Source of the DNA: GCA-020343675 sp964462945
GTDB lineage: Bacteria > Planctomycetota > Phycisphaerae > Sedimentisphaerales > Anaerobacaceae
DNA length: 64,000 nucleotides
NCBI GenBank assembly: GCA_964462945.1
Contig: CAYWZW010000010.1
Span: 34,851-98,850 of the forward strand
Reading direction: 5' to 3'
The notes under the pieces are model-generated. The model was not told the origin of the DNA. It made no database searches and saw only the letters and a program-made list of their open reading frames with translations. This document shows, one piece after another, positions 9,528 through 17,143 of the stretch. How positions within the stretch are numbered: the stretch's first letter is position 1; each line of letters starts with the position of its first letter. The translations under genes and the position numbers were made by a program.

Positions 9528-9594
9528 TAGTATCCCCTTTCTTGCGGGCAGCGGGTAAGGCGGACACCTTCCCAACAATAGAACATTCTTACGC

Positions 9595-11766
9595 TCAGGG
9601 CATTTGTCGAATGCCTTCCCATCGGATGGTCCACTTTCCATTATCCGGAAAACCCGGGGCGTACCTTTGCGGAGATCCGTCCCAACCGGCCGCCATCATC
9701 GCGACGGCCGTTAATAAGCCGCCGTTGCCGGGCAGATAAAGCGGCAAACGCGGCGACTGGTAATTATGCCCGTTGGCAAGATACCGGTTCTTCTGCGATT
9801 CGATAAACAAGGCATCGACCGCCTTTTCAGGCTCGCCGAGACGCGCCGCCGTCATTGCCAGCATCGGGTAATCCCAGCCCCACGTGCTTGGCCAGTCCCA
9901 GGTTTGCAGGACGTGGTCGTACGTTCGCCTCATTATCCCCGCGTCGATCAACGGGGTTGGCGGCACGAATCCGAACGCCGCCACCATTGAAGGATGATCG
10001 CGATAGATTGTGTAAGGGGGCGTTTCAATGCCTGCATAAACCCCATCGAGAACGTTGGGACGTGACAGATGGTCTATTACGCGGTCCCATTTCGGGTTCC
10101 GTTCCATGCCCAGCCGCTGCCGCCATTTCTGTGCCGTTTCAAGACCCCAGAACCAGTAGGCCAATTCAAATGTCGGATTCAGATTCCCCCTGCGCTGCGG
10201 GCCATAACTTTCCTGAGCGGGAATCATCGCAGGGCCAAGAACACATCGGCTTTTCTCTTCGTCCCACACCGGATAGGACGCCATGAACTCGGCCGTTTCG
10301 AAAACAATCTCCTTGTACCGTTCAAGTGTCTGTAGGTCCTTGTGATCGCGGTAGCACAGTTCCGCATAGTAGATCGGATGCGGCTGCTGCCAGATAAGAA
10401 AAACGCCCACGGTACTGGGGCTTTCCCGGCCGTCAGGAGACGTCATCTTCGGCCAGCGAGCACCCTGATACCCTTGCACTCGTGCTGTGGTTTTGGCCGC
10501 AGGTAGAATCGCTTGATACCACGGCAGACTGCGCTCCAACAGTTCCAGCCGGTTCCACAGAGCAAAATGGACCGTGTGCCACCAGTGCATCTCCAGGTGG
10601 AATTTCCCATACCAACTGTTGCACACCAGGCCCGTTTCCTGAGGAGGCCGCGAGCCCGCGCACTGAATCGCTGTCAGGTATTGCGACAGCACGACGCGCC
10701 TCTCCAATTCTCGCGCGCGCGGGTCGGTGCACAGGGAAAAGTCAATTGCACCGCCGCTGTTCCAGAAGTCCCGCCAATGATTGGCGGCCGCGGTCCGGAC
10801 CTCGTTGAAATCCGGCAGCGGCTCGACGATCTTATCCGGCGAAAAAGCAAATACGATCTCCAACGATTCGCCGTGAGTCTGGCTGATATGGTATTGGTGT
10901 TGTGAAAGCACCCGGACCTTGACTCCATCGGAACCAGCCGCAGTGACATAGTACCGATCCGAATCAAGAATCCTTATGAACTCCGCCTTATTGCCGTTGA
11001 TTTGGGCTTGTGTCGTATGACGCTCGGGATTTGCCCAATCGGCGGAACTCCTCCAATCCAGACTGCCGTAGGGGAACGCCAGTGAAACGGTCAGATGCTT
11101 TTGTTCGAATAATGAGGACTCCACGCGCACGGCCAGGATATCCCATCCCGGATGGCAGACGGTCTGAACCGATGCCCTTTTTCCGTCCAATTCGAGCTGG
11201 CTGCTCAGCAGTCCCCTCCATAAGTCCAATGTTTGGAGCGTCTTTCCAAGATCATCAATCTGTGCTGCCGAGCCGTCGGCTTTTGTCAACTCCAGTCCGA
11301 TTCTTCCCAGATGCAGCCGATGCGGATTGGCCCGCAGCCATGTCGCCGCCGGGGAATATCCGTTTGGGGAATTCCCGTCGCAGGCGTAGGGCACGCCACG
11401 CCCTGCTACCTCATATTCTTCGAGCACATCCGAGAGTGAATACCCGGCCGGATTGGGGATGCTGTGCCATCCCCAATGCGACTGCGTCCCCAGCGGCATG
11501 CCCTTTTCGTGATATTCAGAAAACGTTTGAAGGCCGGTAATATCAGCAGTAAAGGCAAACTCCCCATTGCCGACACTAAGCGGATTCAGCGGGTCGGGTC
11601 GGGTGAGCGTGACGTTGTGTCTTTCCACCAGTGCTCGGCGGTCGATTCTCTGCTGTTGGGTGGTGTTTGCTCCGTCCCTGGGTCCGCACCAGACTGGGCC
11701 GCTGACTATAGACAGGAGCAATGCAGCCAGCATTCCAGGAGCTAATAACGATTCCCAGACCTTCAT
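9595..11766 (-). CDS. Six-hairpin (alpha/alpha) glycosidase-like secreted protein, GH65-related
   Basis: A 723-residue protein with an N-terminal signal peptide (LLAPGMLAALLLSIVSG). The N-terminal domain has VGNGEFAFTADITGLQTF and GTQSHWGWHS, and the central part has FHLEMHWWHTVHFALWNR with many Trp and acidic residues. These patterns fit the (alpha/alpha)6 barrel glycosidases close to GH65/GH95-type proteins, a group often left as hypothetical. I cannot assign a substrate. Its place between a pectate lyase and a rhamnosidase suggests a pectin side-chain or rhamnogalacturonan oligosaccharide. The ATG was preferred to a TTG five codons earlier. The gap to the pectate lyase ATG is 67 bases, and to the rhamnosidase stop 30 bases, consistent with one operon. 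Confidence 0.7.
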   Translation of the reverse strand: MKVWESLLAPGMLAALLLSIVSGPVWCGPRDGANTTQQQRIDRRALVERHNVTLTRPDPLNPLSVGNGEFAFTADITGLQTFSEYHEKGMPLGTQSHWGWHSIPNPAGYSLSDVLEEYEVAGRGVPYACDGNSPNGYSPAATWLRANPHRLHLGRIGLELTKADGSAAQIDDLGKTLQTLDLWRGLLSSQLELDGKRASVQTVCHPGWDILAVRVESSLFEQKHLTVSLAFPYGSLDWRSSADWANPERHTTQAQINGNKAEFIRILDSDRYYVTAAGSDGVKVRVLSQHQYHISQTHGESLEIVFAFSPDKIVEPLPDFNEVRTAAANHWRDFWNSGGAIDFSLCTDPRARELERRVVLSQYLTAIQCAGSRPPQETGLVCNSWYGKFHLEMHWWHTVHFALWNRLELLERSLPWYQAILPAAKTTARVQGYQGARWPKMTSPDGRESPSTVGVFLIWQQPHPIYYAELCYRDHKDLQTLERYKEIVFETAEFMASYPVWDEEKSRCVLGPAMIPAQESYGPQRRGNLNPTFELAYWFWGLETAQKWRQRLGMERNPKWDRVIDHLSRPNVLDGVYAGIETPPYTIYRDHPSMVAAFGFVPPTPLIDAGIMRRTYDHVLQTWDWPSTWGWDYPMLAMTAARLGEPEKAVDALFIESQKNRYLANGHNYQSPRLPLYLPGNGGLLTAVAMMAAGWDGSPQRYAPGFPDNGKWTIRWEGIRQMP

Positions 11767-11796
11767 CGCAATGTCACCCAAGATTTGGTTTCAGCA

Positions 11797-14634
11797 TCAT
11801 GGCCGGCCGTCTTTCAACAAGAACCTGTACGTGCCCGATTGAAGCCCATAGAGCACCTGGCCCGACTGACGGCTTATGAAATGAACACCTTCGGCTTTCT
11901 CTACGGGGCTGCCGCCCTCAAGAATTCCACCCCTATATTCTTGCGGGAAGTACACGGTGGCCGTTGTGTTGACCGGCACCGTAATCATCGCGTGCACGCC
12001 TTCACCGCTGCGTCTCCAATGGCTTCGTATCATTCCATGAACGGACTGATAGTCGCAACTGCACTCGTCCAGGTCCGGGATCATCTCCGGTTGTATCTTG
12101 ACGGCGCCGAAGCCGGGGTAATCAGGAGCGATCCCACCCAGCCCCTCGAAGAACCACTGCTGAATATGTCCAAGCATGCAATGATTCATGGACGAAGACA
12201 GAGTTGCATCCCATGCTTCCGGCATGCTTGTCCAGCCCTGTTTCAGAATGTAGCCGTAACTGCCGACGTCGTACCGGTTGACAATCCTGTAAAGAACGTC
12301 CGAACAACCATAGTCGTCCAATGCTTCCACAAGGTAATGGTATCCGACATCTCCTGCGGTCTGCTGATAATGGCGTTCCTGCAAGTCAGCGAGAATGCTC
12401 CCAAGGACCGCCTGTTCGCGGCCCGGCTCCACCAGTCCCAGGACGAGGGCCATAGAGTTCGCCGTCTGTGGGCTGCCGTAATTTTGGTAAACCGCCCGGC
12501 CGTCGAAAAACTCCCGATTGAACGCTTCCTTTATGGCGCCGCATAGATTCGAATAGTGTTCGTAATCTTCCGTTCTTCCAAGAATCCGGGCAGCGTCGGA
12601 AACGACTCGAGAGCAGCCGTAAAATATTACCGTCGCCGTCTGGGTCACAGGCGTGAATCGTGAAGGGCCCAGGGACTTGCCATGTCCATAGTCATACCAG
12701 TCACCAAGCCCCGGCTTGGCGATGAGGGCGTCTGAAGTGGCATACATGTAATCGACGTACTTCTTCATCATGGAGAAGCTTTGCTCAAGAACTCGACGGT
12801 CCCCGTACCACTGATAGAGGTGCCACGCCAGAAACACGCCGGCGGCGCCCCACTCGGGCGAGTAGCGAAAGCCGCCCTCAAAACGGGGATAGTCGGGGGC
12901 GACGGTGTAGATGCATCCGTTTGAATCCTGGGAGTCGGCGATGTCACGCAGCACTTTGGTATAAAAGGCCGCGATGTCGTAGTTCCAGGAAATCGACGGT
13001 GCCATCAGATAACTTACTTCGAGCCAGCCAAGCTTCTCACGATGGGGACAATCAGTCAAAACATGGGCAAGATTGCTTTGCACGGCCCAGTCAATCAGAC
13101 GATTGGTCTGATTGAGAAGGGCGTTGGAACATTCAAAGGAGCCCACTTGCGAAGATGCGTTTCTTACCTGCAAAGAGACAAGTTCTCTGACCACCGGCAG
13201 GCGGTCCGGATTGGGCCGGCCTTCAGGCACCGCCCCGGATACCTCAATATACTGATAGCCGCTGTAGGTAAACTGCGGAGTCCATGTTTCCTCCGGGTCG
13301 CCTCGAAGCGTGTATTGCCAGTAGTTTGGAGACCCGACGCCGGCCTGATTTACCCTGCCGGCGCCGTTGTTCGCAACACCGGTTTGCCCATGTCTCTGTT
13401 CCGCCGGAGCCAGACGGACGACCTGGCCGGGCTTTCCCCGAATTGTCAAGCGGGGCTTTGCCGAGGCATTCTGTCCGAAGTCATAGACGTAATACCCCTT
13501 TTCCGGTTCGTCGATTTTTTCTGGCTTGAACACTGAGAACACCTGCATGGGAGGAGCCGGGCAAGCACGAAGAACACCACCTGGTCCCCTTGTCTGCTCC
13601 GCATACTGCCACGCGGAGTCATCGTAAGACGGTTTGTCCCAGTCTTTGGGAAGCAGCCGAGCGTCATAGTCACTTCCGCCGAGAATGGCGCAGTGCTGGA
13701 TGGGACCGTCGGCTACCTTCCACGATGAATCCGACCGAACAATCTGCTCTGACCCATCACGATAGCGGATATGCGCCTGCAGTATCAGCATCAGCGGGCG
13801 GTCCGCGTCCACACCGTGGATTCGCCGATCCCCTTTGGTGCTGTAAAACCCTTTGCCGAGCATAGCCCCGAAAGCATTCTCACCCAATTGCAACATTTCC
13901 GTGATGTCGTAAGTGTTGTAATAAACGGTCTTTTCGTAAACGGACCAGGCGGGCTCCAGGAAATTCGACCCGACTTTTTTCCCATTGAGGAAAAGCTCAT
14001 AGTGCCCAAGACCGCAGACATAAACTCGGGCATCCTGGATTGCCTGCTGAGCTCTGAAAACCTTGCGGAATACCGGAAGAGGATATGGCGATCGCGGCCC
14101 GTCGGAAAAAGTCGCACCCTGGGGCTCCACATCCTTTCTCTTGATCCACGTGGCCTTCCAATCACTTGATCCCAACAATCCCATGCTCCAGCTTGCCGGC
14201 CTGCTCCACTCGGAGACTTTCATGGTCTTGTCCCACACCCTGACCTTCCAATAACACTGCTGCCTTGATCCAAGCTCTTGGCCATTGTATTCGACGTGAA
14301 TGGACTGATCGGAGGCTACCTTTCCGCTATCCCACAGATCACCCATATCCTCCTGGAGTTCCTTCTGACTGGAGGACACAAGGATCTGGTATGCGGTTTG
14401 TTTTTGGCCTCGTGTGTCTGAGCTTAATACCCACGATAGCCTTGGTCTTACAACATCGATGCCCCGAGGATTCGCCAGGTATTCACAATGCACGGAGCCT
14501 ATGCTGATGTCACTGCTCTCGGCGTCAAGGGCAGCGTGATTCCCGGACTCCTGGAATGACGACGGAGAGCCTCTTGAGCTGAGCCCCGCCAACAGCACCG
14601 CCACAAGAGCCAAGTTGTACATGGCACGCGACAT
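11797..14634 (-). CDS. Secreted alpha-L-rhamnosidase, glycoside hydrolase family 78
   Basis: A 945-residue enzyme releasing terminal alpha-L-rhamnose. The signal peptide is MYNLALVAVLLAGLSS. Domains in order: fibronectin-like N-terminal domain (RPRLSWVL, ILVSSS), the GH78 N-terminal carbohydrate-binding domain (VYVCGLGHYELFLNGKKVG and NTYDIT), the concanavalin-like domain (YVYDFGQNASA), then the (alpha/alpha)6 catalytic domain with LTDCPHREKLGWLE carrying the acidic active-site residues, and the C-terminal beta domain. The length matches full bacterial GH78 enzymes. The ATG was chosen because GGGAGG lies seven bases before it; the much longer upstream open frame has no family similarity and overlaps the divergent GH43 gene. 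It is the first gene of the minus-strand pectin operon. Confidence 0.92.
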   Translation of the reverse strand: MSRAMYNLALVAVLLAGLSSRGSPSSFQESGNHAALDAESSDISIGSVHCEYLANPRGIDVVRPRLSWVLSSDTRGQKQTAYQILVSSSQKELQEDMGDLWDSGKVASDQSIHVEYNGQELGSRQQCYWKVRVWDKTMKVSEWSRPASWSMGLLGSSDWKATWIKRKDVEPQGATFSDGPRSPYPLPVFRKVFRAQQAIQDARVYVCGLGHYELFLNGKKVGSNFLEPAWSVYEKTVYYNTYDITEMLQLGENAFGAMLGKGFYSTKGDRRIHGVDADRPLMLILQAHIRYRDGSEQIVRSDSSWKVADGPIQHCAILGGSDYDARLLPKDWDKPSYDDSAWQYAEQTRGPGGVLRACPAPPMQVFSVFKPEKIDEPEKGYYVYDFGQNASAKPRLTIRGKPGQVVRLAPAEQRHGQTGVANNGAGRVNQAGVGSPNYWQYTLRGDPEETWTPQFTYSGYQYIEVSGAVPEGRPNPDRLPVVRELVSLQVRNASSQVGSFECSNALLNQTNRLIDWAVQSNLAHVLTDCPHREKLGWLEVSYLMAPSISWNYDIAAFYTKVLRDIADSQDSNGCIYTVAPDYPRFEGGFRYSPEWGAAGVFLAWHLYQWYGDRRVLEQSFSMMKKYVDYMYATSDALIAKPGLGDWYDYGHGKSLGPSRFTPVTQTATVIFYGCSRVVSDAARILGRTEDYEHYSNLCGAIKEAFNREFFDGRAVYQNYGSPQTANSMALVLGLVEPGREQAVLGSILADLQERHYQQTAGDVGYHYLVEALDDYGCSDVLYRIVNRYDVGSYGYILKQGWTSMPEAWDATLSSSMNHCMLGHIQQWFFEGLGGIAPDYPGFGAVKIQPEMIPDLDECSCDYQSVHGMIRSHWRRSGEGVHAMITVPVNTTATVYFPQEYRGGILEGGSPVEKAEGVHFISRQSGQVLYGLQSGTYRFLLKDGRP

Positions 14635-14911
14635 CACGATGCCTCCCTGATTGACATCTGCACAATACCACCACAGGATACAATGATTCACTCCTGACGG
14701 CAAGAGCAAGGGAAAAGCTCCAACGGAATGCCCAGGAATTTCAAAACAATGTTCCATCAATCCTCTTTTCGCCGAGGGGAAATATCGGACTCGTCTCGGC
14801 GCAGAGTCGAGTCGTAGCCGGATAAGAATTGGATGGTCAGTGATTTCCGGCTGCGAGCGTTTGAAAAGCAGGCGGCCCTCTGGTATCATGTCGAACAGAG
14901 AAAACTCAAAA
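14635..14911. promoter_or_regulatory. Divergent control region of the pectin genes
   Basis: 277 bases separate the start of the rhamnosidase operon from the GH43 gene, so both promoters must lie here. A TTGACA occurs near the rhamnosidase side, but the nearest TACAAT is 22 bases away, too far for a normal pairing. The GGGAGG for the rhamnosidase is clear. No strong operator palindrome was recognised. Called on gene arrangement only. Confidence 0.4.
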
Positions 14912-15961
14912 ATGATGGGAAAGCCATACATCGTAATCGCATTGGGGTTCACCTCGCTGTTAGGCCCACTCTTGCTTGGGACATCCTGCCGCCTTGATGT
15001 GACCAATTCTGAACTACAGCTACTCGATCTCGAGGGCGACTTGCGCGTCCATGATCCCGTCATCATTCGCCAGGACAATACATTCTACGTGTTCTCCACC
15101 GGGGGCTGGCCCGGCGGGATTATTCCTGTTCGCTGCTCTAACGACCTACATCACTGGGTCCGCTGCGGGTATGTGTTTGACAGGCTGCCTGCATGGGCCG
15201 CCAGGGAGATTCCCGGAGCTAGAACCGCCTGGGCACCCGATATTTCTTTCTTCAACGGCAAATATCATCTCTATTACTCGGTATCGGCCTTTGGAAAGAA
15301 CAACTCTGCCATCGGCCTTGCTACCAACAAGGCACTCGATCCCAACAGCCCTGACTGTGAATGGATCGATCAGGGCATGGTGGTCCGATCCACACAGGGC
15401 AGGGACGACTGGAATGCGATCGACGGTAATATCGCAGTTGAGGACCACAACAGTGTGTGGCTTTCCTGGGGTAGTTTCTGGAGCGGCATCAAAACCAGAC
15501 GTATCGACGCGAGAACCGGGAAGCTCTCCGCAGAAGACACTACCTTGTATTCCCTGGCAAGCCGTCCCCGTACAGGTCTTCAAGACGCGGCCTCCTCTGA
15601 AGGGGCCGTCGAGGCGCCTTTTATCGTCAAGCATGCTGGGAATTGGTACTTGTTCGTATCTTTCGATCTGTGTTGCCGCGGTGCCGATAGCACCTATAAG
15701 ATAATGGTTGGACGTTCCAAGCACATTACCGGCCCGTACGTGGACAAAGATGGCACGCCCATGATGGATGGAGGTGGGACTCTGGTCATTGAAGCGACGA
15801 CTGAGAACTGGAGAGGCCCCGGCCATTGCGCTGTGCTCCAGGACTTGTGCGATGACTACCTGGTCTTTCACGCATACCACGGCGGGACGGGACGCTCAGA
15901 GTTGCAGATCTCGCCTTTGGCATGGAAAGACGGCTGGCCGCAGGCGGCGCCGCTGCCCTGA
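14912..15961 (+). CDS. Arabinan endo-1,5-alpha-L-arabinosidase-like lipoprotein, GH43
   Basis: A 349-residue five-bladed beta-propeller hydrolase expected to cut arabinan side chains of pectin. The three GH43 acidic residues are visible: VHDPVI (general base), AIDGN (pKa modulator) and VEAPF (general acid). TAWAPDIS is the usual second-blade motif. The N-terminus has a hydrophobic segment ending LLGTSC, a lipobox-like site that suggests attachment to a membrane, although the residue at -3 is Gly rather than Leu. Several ATG codons occur close together; MMGKPYI was taken because it begins the signal peptide directly. Transcribed divergently from the rhamnosidase operon. Confidence 0.86.
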   Translation: MMGKPYIVIALGFTSLLGPLLLGTSCRLDVTNSELQLLDLEGDLRVHDPVIIRQDNTFYVFSTGGWPGGIIPVRCSNDLHHWVRCGYVFDRLPAWAAREIPGARTAWAPDISFFNGKYHLYYSVSAFGKNNSAIGLATNKALDPNSPDCEWIDQGMVVRSTQGRDDWNAIDGNIAVEDHNSVWLSWGSFWSGIKTRRIDARTGKLSAEDTTLYSLASRPRTGLQDAASSEGAVEAPFIVKHAGNWYLFVSFDLCCRGADSTYKIMVGRSKHITGPYVDKDGTPMMDGGGTLVIEATTENWRGPGHCAVLQDLCDDYLVFHAYHGGTGRSELQISPLAWKDGWPQAAPLP

Positions 15962-16061
15962 TCTGCAATCACTATCCGGACAGAATGATTGGACTTGACG
16001 TGCCGCTGCATCTCGCAGATGACACCATTGCCTGTTTTTGCCGGTTTTTCCAGAAAAGTGA

Positions 16062-16091
16062 TTGACAGCACAAATTGGAAATTGTTATTGT
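16062..16091 (+). promoter_or_regulatory. Sigma-70-type promoter for the tRNA genes
   Basis: A perfect TTGACA (16062-16067) is followed after 17-18 bases by TTATTGT, which gives a TATTGT -10 element. The predicted transcription start near 16098 is about 14 bases before the tRNA-Met gene, a normal spacing for a tRNA operon. Confidence 0.6.
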
Positions 16092-16111
16092 GAAAGTTCT
16101 TAGAAGGCTGC

Positions 16112-16185
16112 GGCGGCGTAGCTCAGTTGGTTAGAGCATGGGATTCATAAGCCCAGGGTCCTCGGTTCGAATCCGAGCGCCGCTA
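16112..16185 (+). tRNA. tRNA-Met (anticodon CAT)
   Basis: 74 bases folding as a cloverleaf: acceptor GGCGGCG pairs with CGCCGCT (first pair G-U), D-arm GCTC/GAGC, anticodon loop TTCATAA with CAT at 16146-16148, T-arm CTCGG/CCGAG around TTCGAAT, discriminator A. No CCA is encoded. The D stem has C11-G24, which argues for an elongator rather than an initiator tRNA. A CAT anticodon modified to lysidine would make it tRNA-Ile2; elongator Met is more likely from overall resemblance. Confidence 0.93.
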
Positions 16186-16195
16186 ATCATGCGTA

Positions 16196-16262
16196 CCTCG
16201 TGAAGCGTGAAGCGCAGTACGTAGAAGAACAAGATACGAACGACGAGCGACGAAATACGACG
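16196..16262. repeat. Low-complexity spacer of short tandem motifs between two tRNA genes
   Basis: The spacer has GTGAAGC twice in tandem, followed by ACGA-type repeats (ACGAACGACGAGCGACGAAA). It has no reading frame and is not part of either tRNA. It may be a copy of a dispersed intergenic repeat; only a search of the rest of the genome could tell. Confidence 0.3.
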
Positions 16263-16264
16263 TT

Positions 16265-16337
16265 GCCCCCATCGTCTAGTGGCCTAGGACGCCGGGTTCT
16301 CAACCCGGTAACAGGGGTTCGACTCCCCTTGGGGGTA
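16265..16337 (+). tRNA. tRNA-Glu (anticodon CTC)
   Basis: 73 bases: acceptor GCCCCCA pairs with TGGGGGT, anticodon stem CCGGG/CCCGG encloses TTCTCAA with anticodon CTC, T-arm GGGG/CCCC around the TTCGACT loop, discriminator A, no encoded CCA. The D-arm GTCTAGTGGCCTAGGAC is typical of tRNA-Glu. It lies 79 bases after tRNA-Met and is probably read from the same promoter. Confidence 0.94.
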
Positions 16338-16447
16338 TTGCATAATGCGGCGGAAACGCGGTTTTCTGCGAATCTCAATAGAATACTGCCTGGAAAGCAC
16401 AAGCTGACAAGAATTGTTGCCACAGAATGCAGGCACTTGGATAGCGA

Positions 16448-16831
16448 TTAGCGAGCTGCCACGCTGTCCAAGAGTTTATGCACTGCCTCAAGCAATTCTT
16501 TCCGCCCGAAGGGCTTAGTGAGCACGTACAGAGCACCTAACGCCTTCATGGCAGAGAGGCAATACTGGGGGTCCAGAGTCCGACTGCCGCCGGAAATCGC
16601 AATAATTCTTACATCCGGGAAATCACGCTTCAATTCCCGGATAATCTCAACGCCATCTTTCTCAGGCATAACAACATCCGCGATTATTAAATCGGCCGGT
16701 GCTTGACGGTAAAGCTCTATTCCTTCTTTGCCGTCTCCGGCTTCTACTACCTCATAGCCTTCCCGTTCGAGGATTTGCCGGAGCATCTGCCGTAGTCTTG
16801 TATGATCATCTATAACAAGGATGCGCTTCAT
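16448..16831 (-). CDS. Stand-alone response regulator receiver (CheY-like)
   Basis: A 127-residue single REC domain with no output domain. The acidic pocket is D8-D9, the phospho-acceptor is D52 in IIADVVMP, the switch Ser is in ISGGS (S80) and the invariant Lys is K106 in LTKPF. It probably relays or modulates signals by protein contact. The ATG starting MKRILVIDD was chosen because it begins exactly at the first beta strand; the longer frame adds 26 residues without family similarity. It diverges from the large PAS histidine kinase, a likely phosphodonor. Confidence 0.85.
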   Translation of the reverse strand: MKRILVIDDHTRLRQMLRQILEREGYEVVEAGDGKEGIELYRQAPADLIIADVVMPEKDGVEIIRELKRDFPDVRIIAISGGSRTLDPQYCLSAMKALGALYVLTKPFGRKELLEAVHKLLDSVAAR

Positions 16832-17143
16832 ACTGCTATTCACACGTCGGATAAGCTCATAGGCATCGACCTGGAGAAAAGACCCGTTTTTCACAAGGAA
16901 AAAACTCATAATCGACGAGTCAACCTCTGGGCCCTGAACGACTTTTCGGAGTGTTCGAATCAGTCAGCCGGATTGTCGTGTTGGGCCGCCGAAATAATTT
17001 GCTTGACTTTCCGCGCACAACATCGTAAGCACAGGATGCAGCGCCTGCTCCGGAAGAGGATTAACTGCAAAGATGATCAACTTTTAGTGCAGGTGGGCCA
17101 AAACGCGGTTGAGGCGATTCGTTGGTTCTTGGGAGATGGAACG
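16832..17143. other. Divergent intergenic region between receiver and kinase genes
   Basis: 312 bases with no convincing gene. A TTGACT at 17003 has only a poor -10 (TAAGCA) at 17 bases. The kinase frame stays open through this region back to 16802 but reads as unstructured, low-similarity sequence, and a good ribosome binding site (GGGAG) appears only before the ATG at 17144. Promoters for both divergent genes should lie here. Confidence 0.4.

Noticed and set aside
14635..15078. N-terminal extension of the rhamnosidase frame
   Set aside because: It overlaps the divergent GH43 gene and has no family similarity, and a strong ribosome binding site plus signal peptide occur at the ATG at 14634.
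16350..16369. Seven-pair hairpin after tRNA-Glu as a terminator
   Set aside because: It contains a G-U pair and has no T-run after the stem.
17003..17031. TTGACT-based promoter before the kinase
   Set aside because: The element at the right distance (TAAGCA) is a poor -10; not strong enough to call.
16802..17143. N-terminal extension of the histidine kinase frame
   Set aside because: It overlaps the divergent receiver gene, lacks domain similarity, and GGGAG precedes the later ATG.
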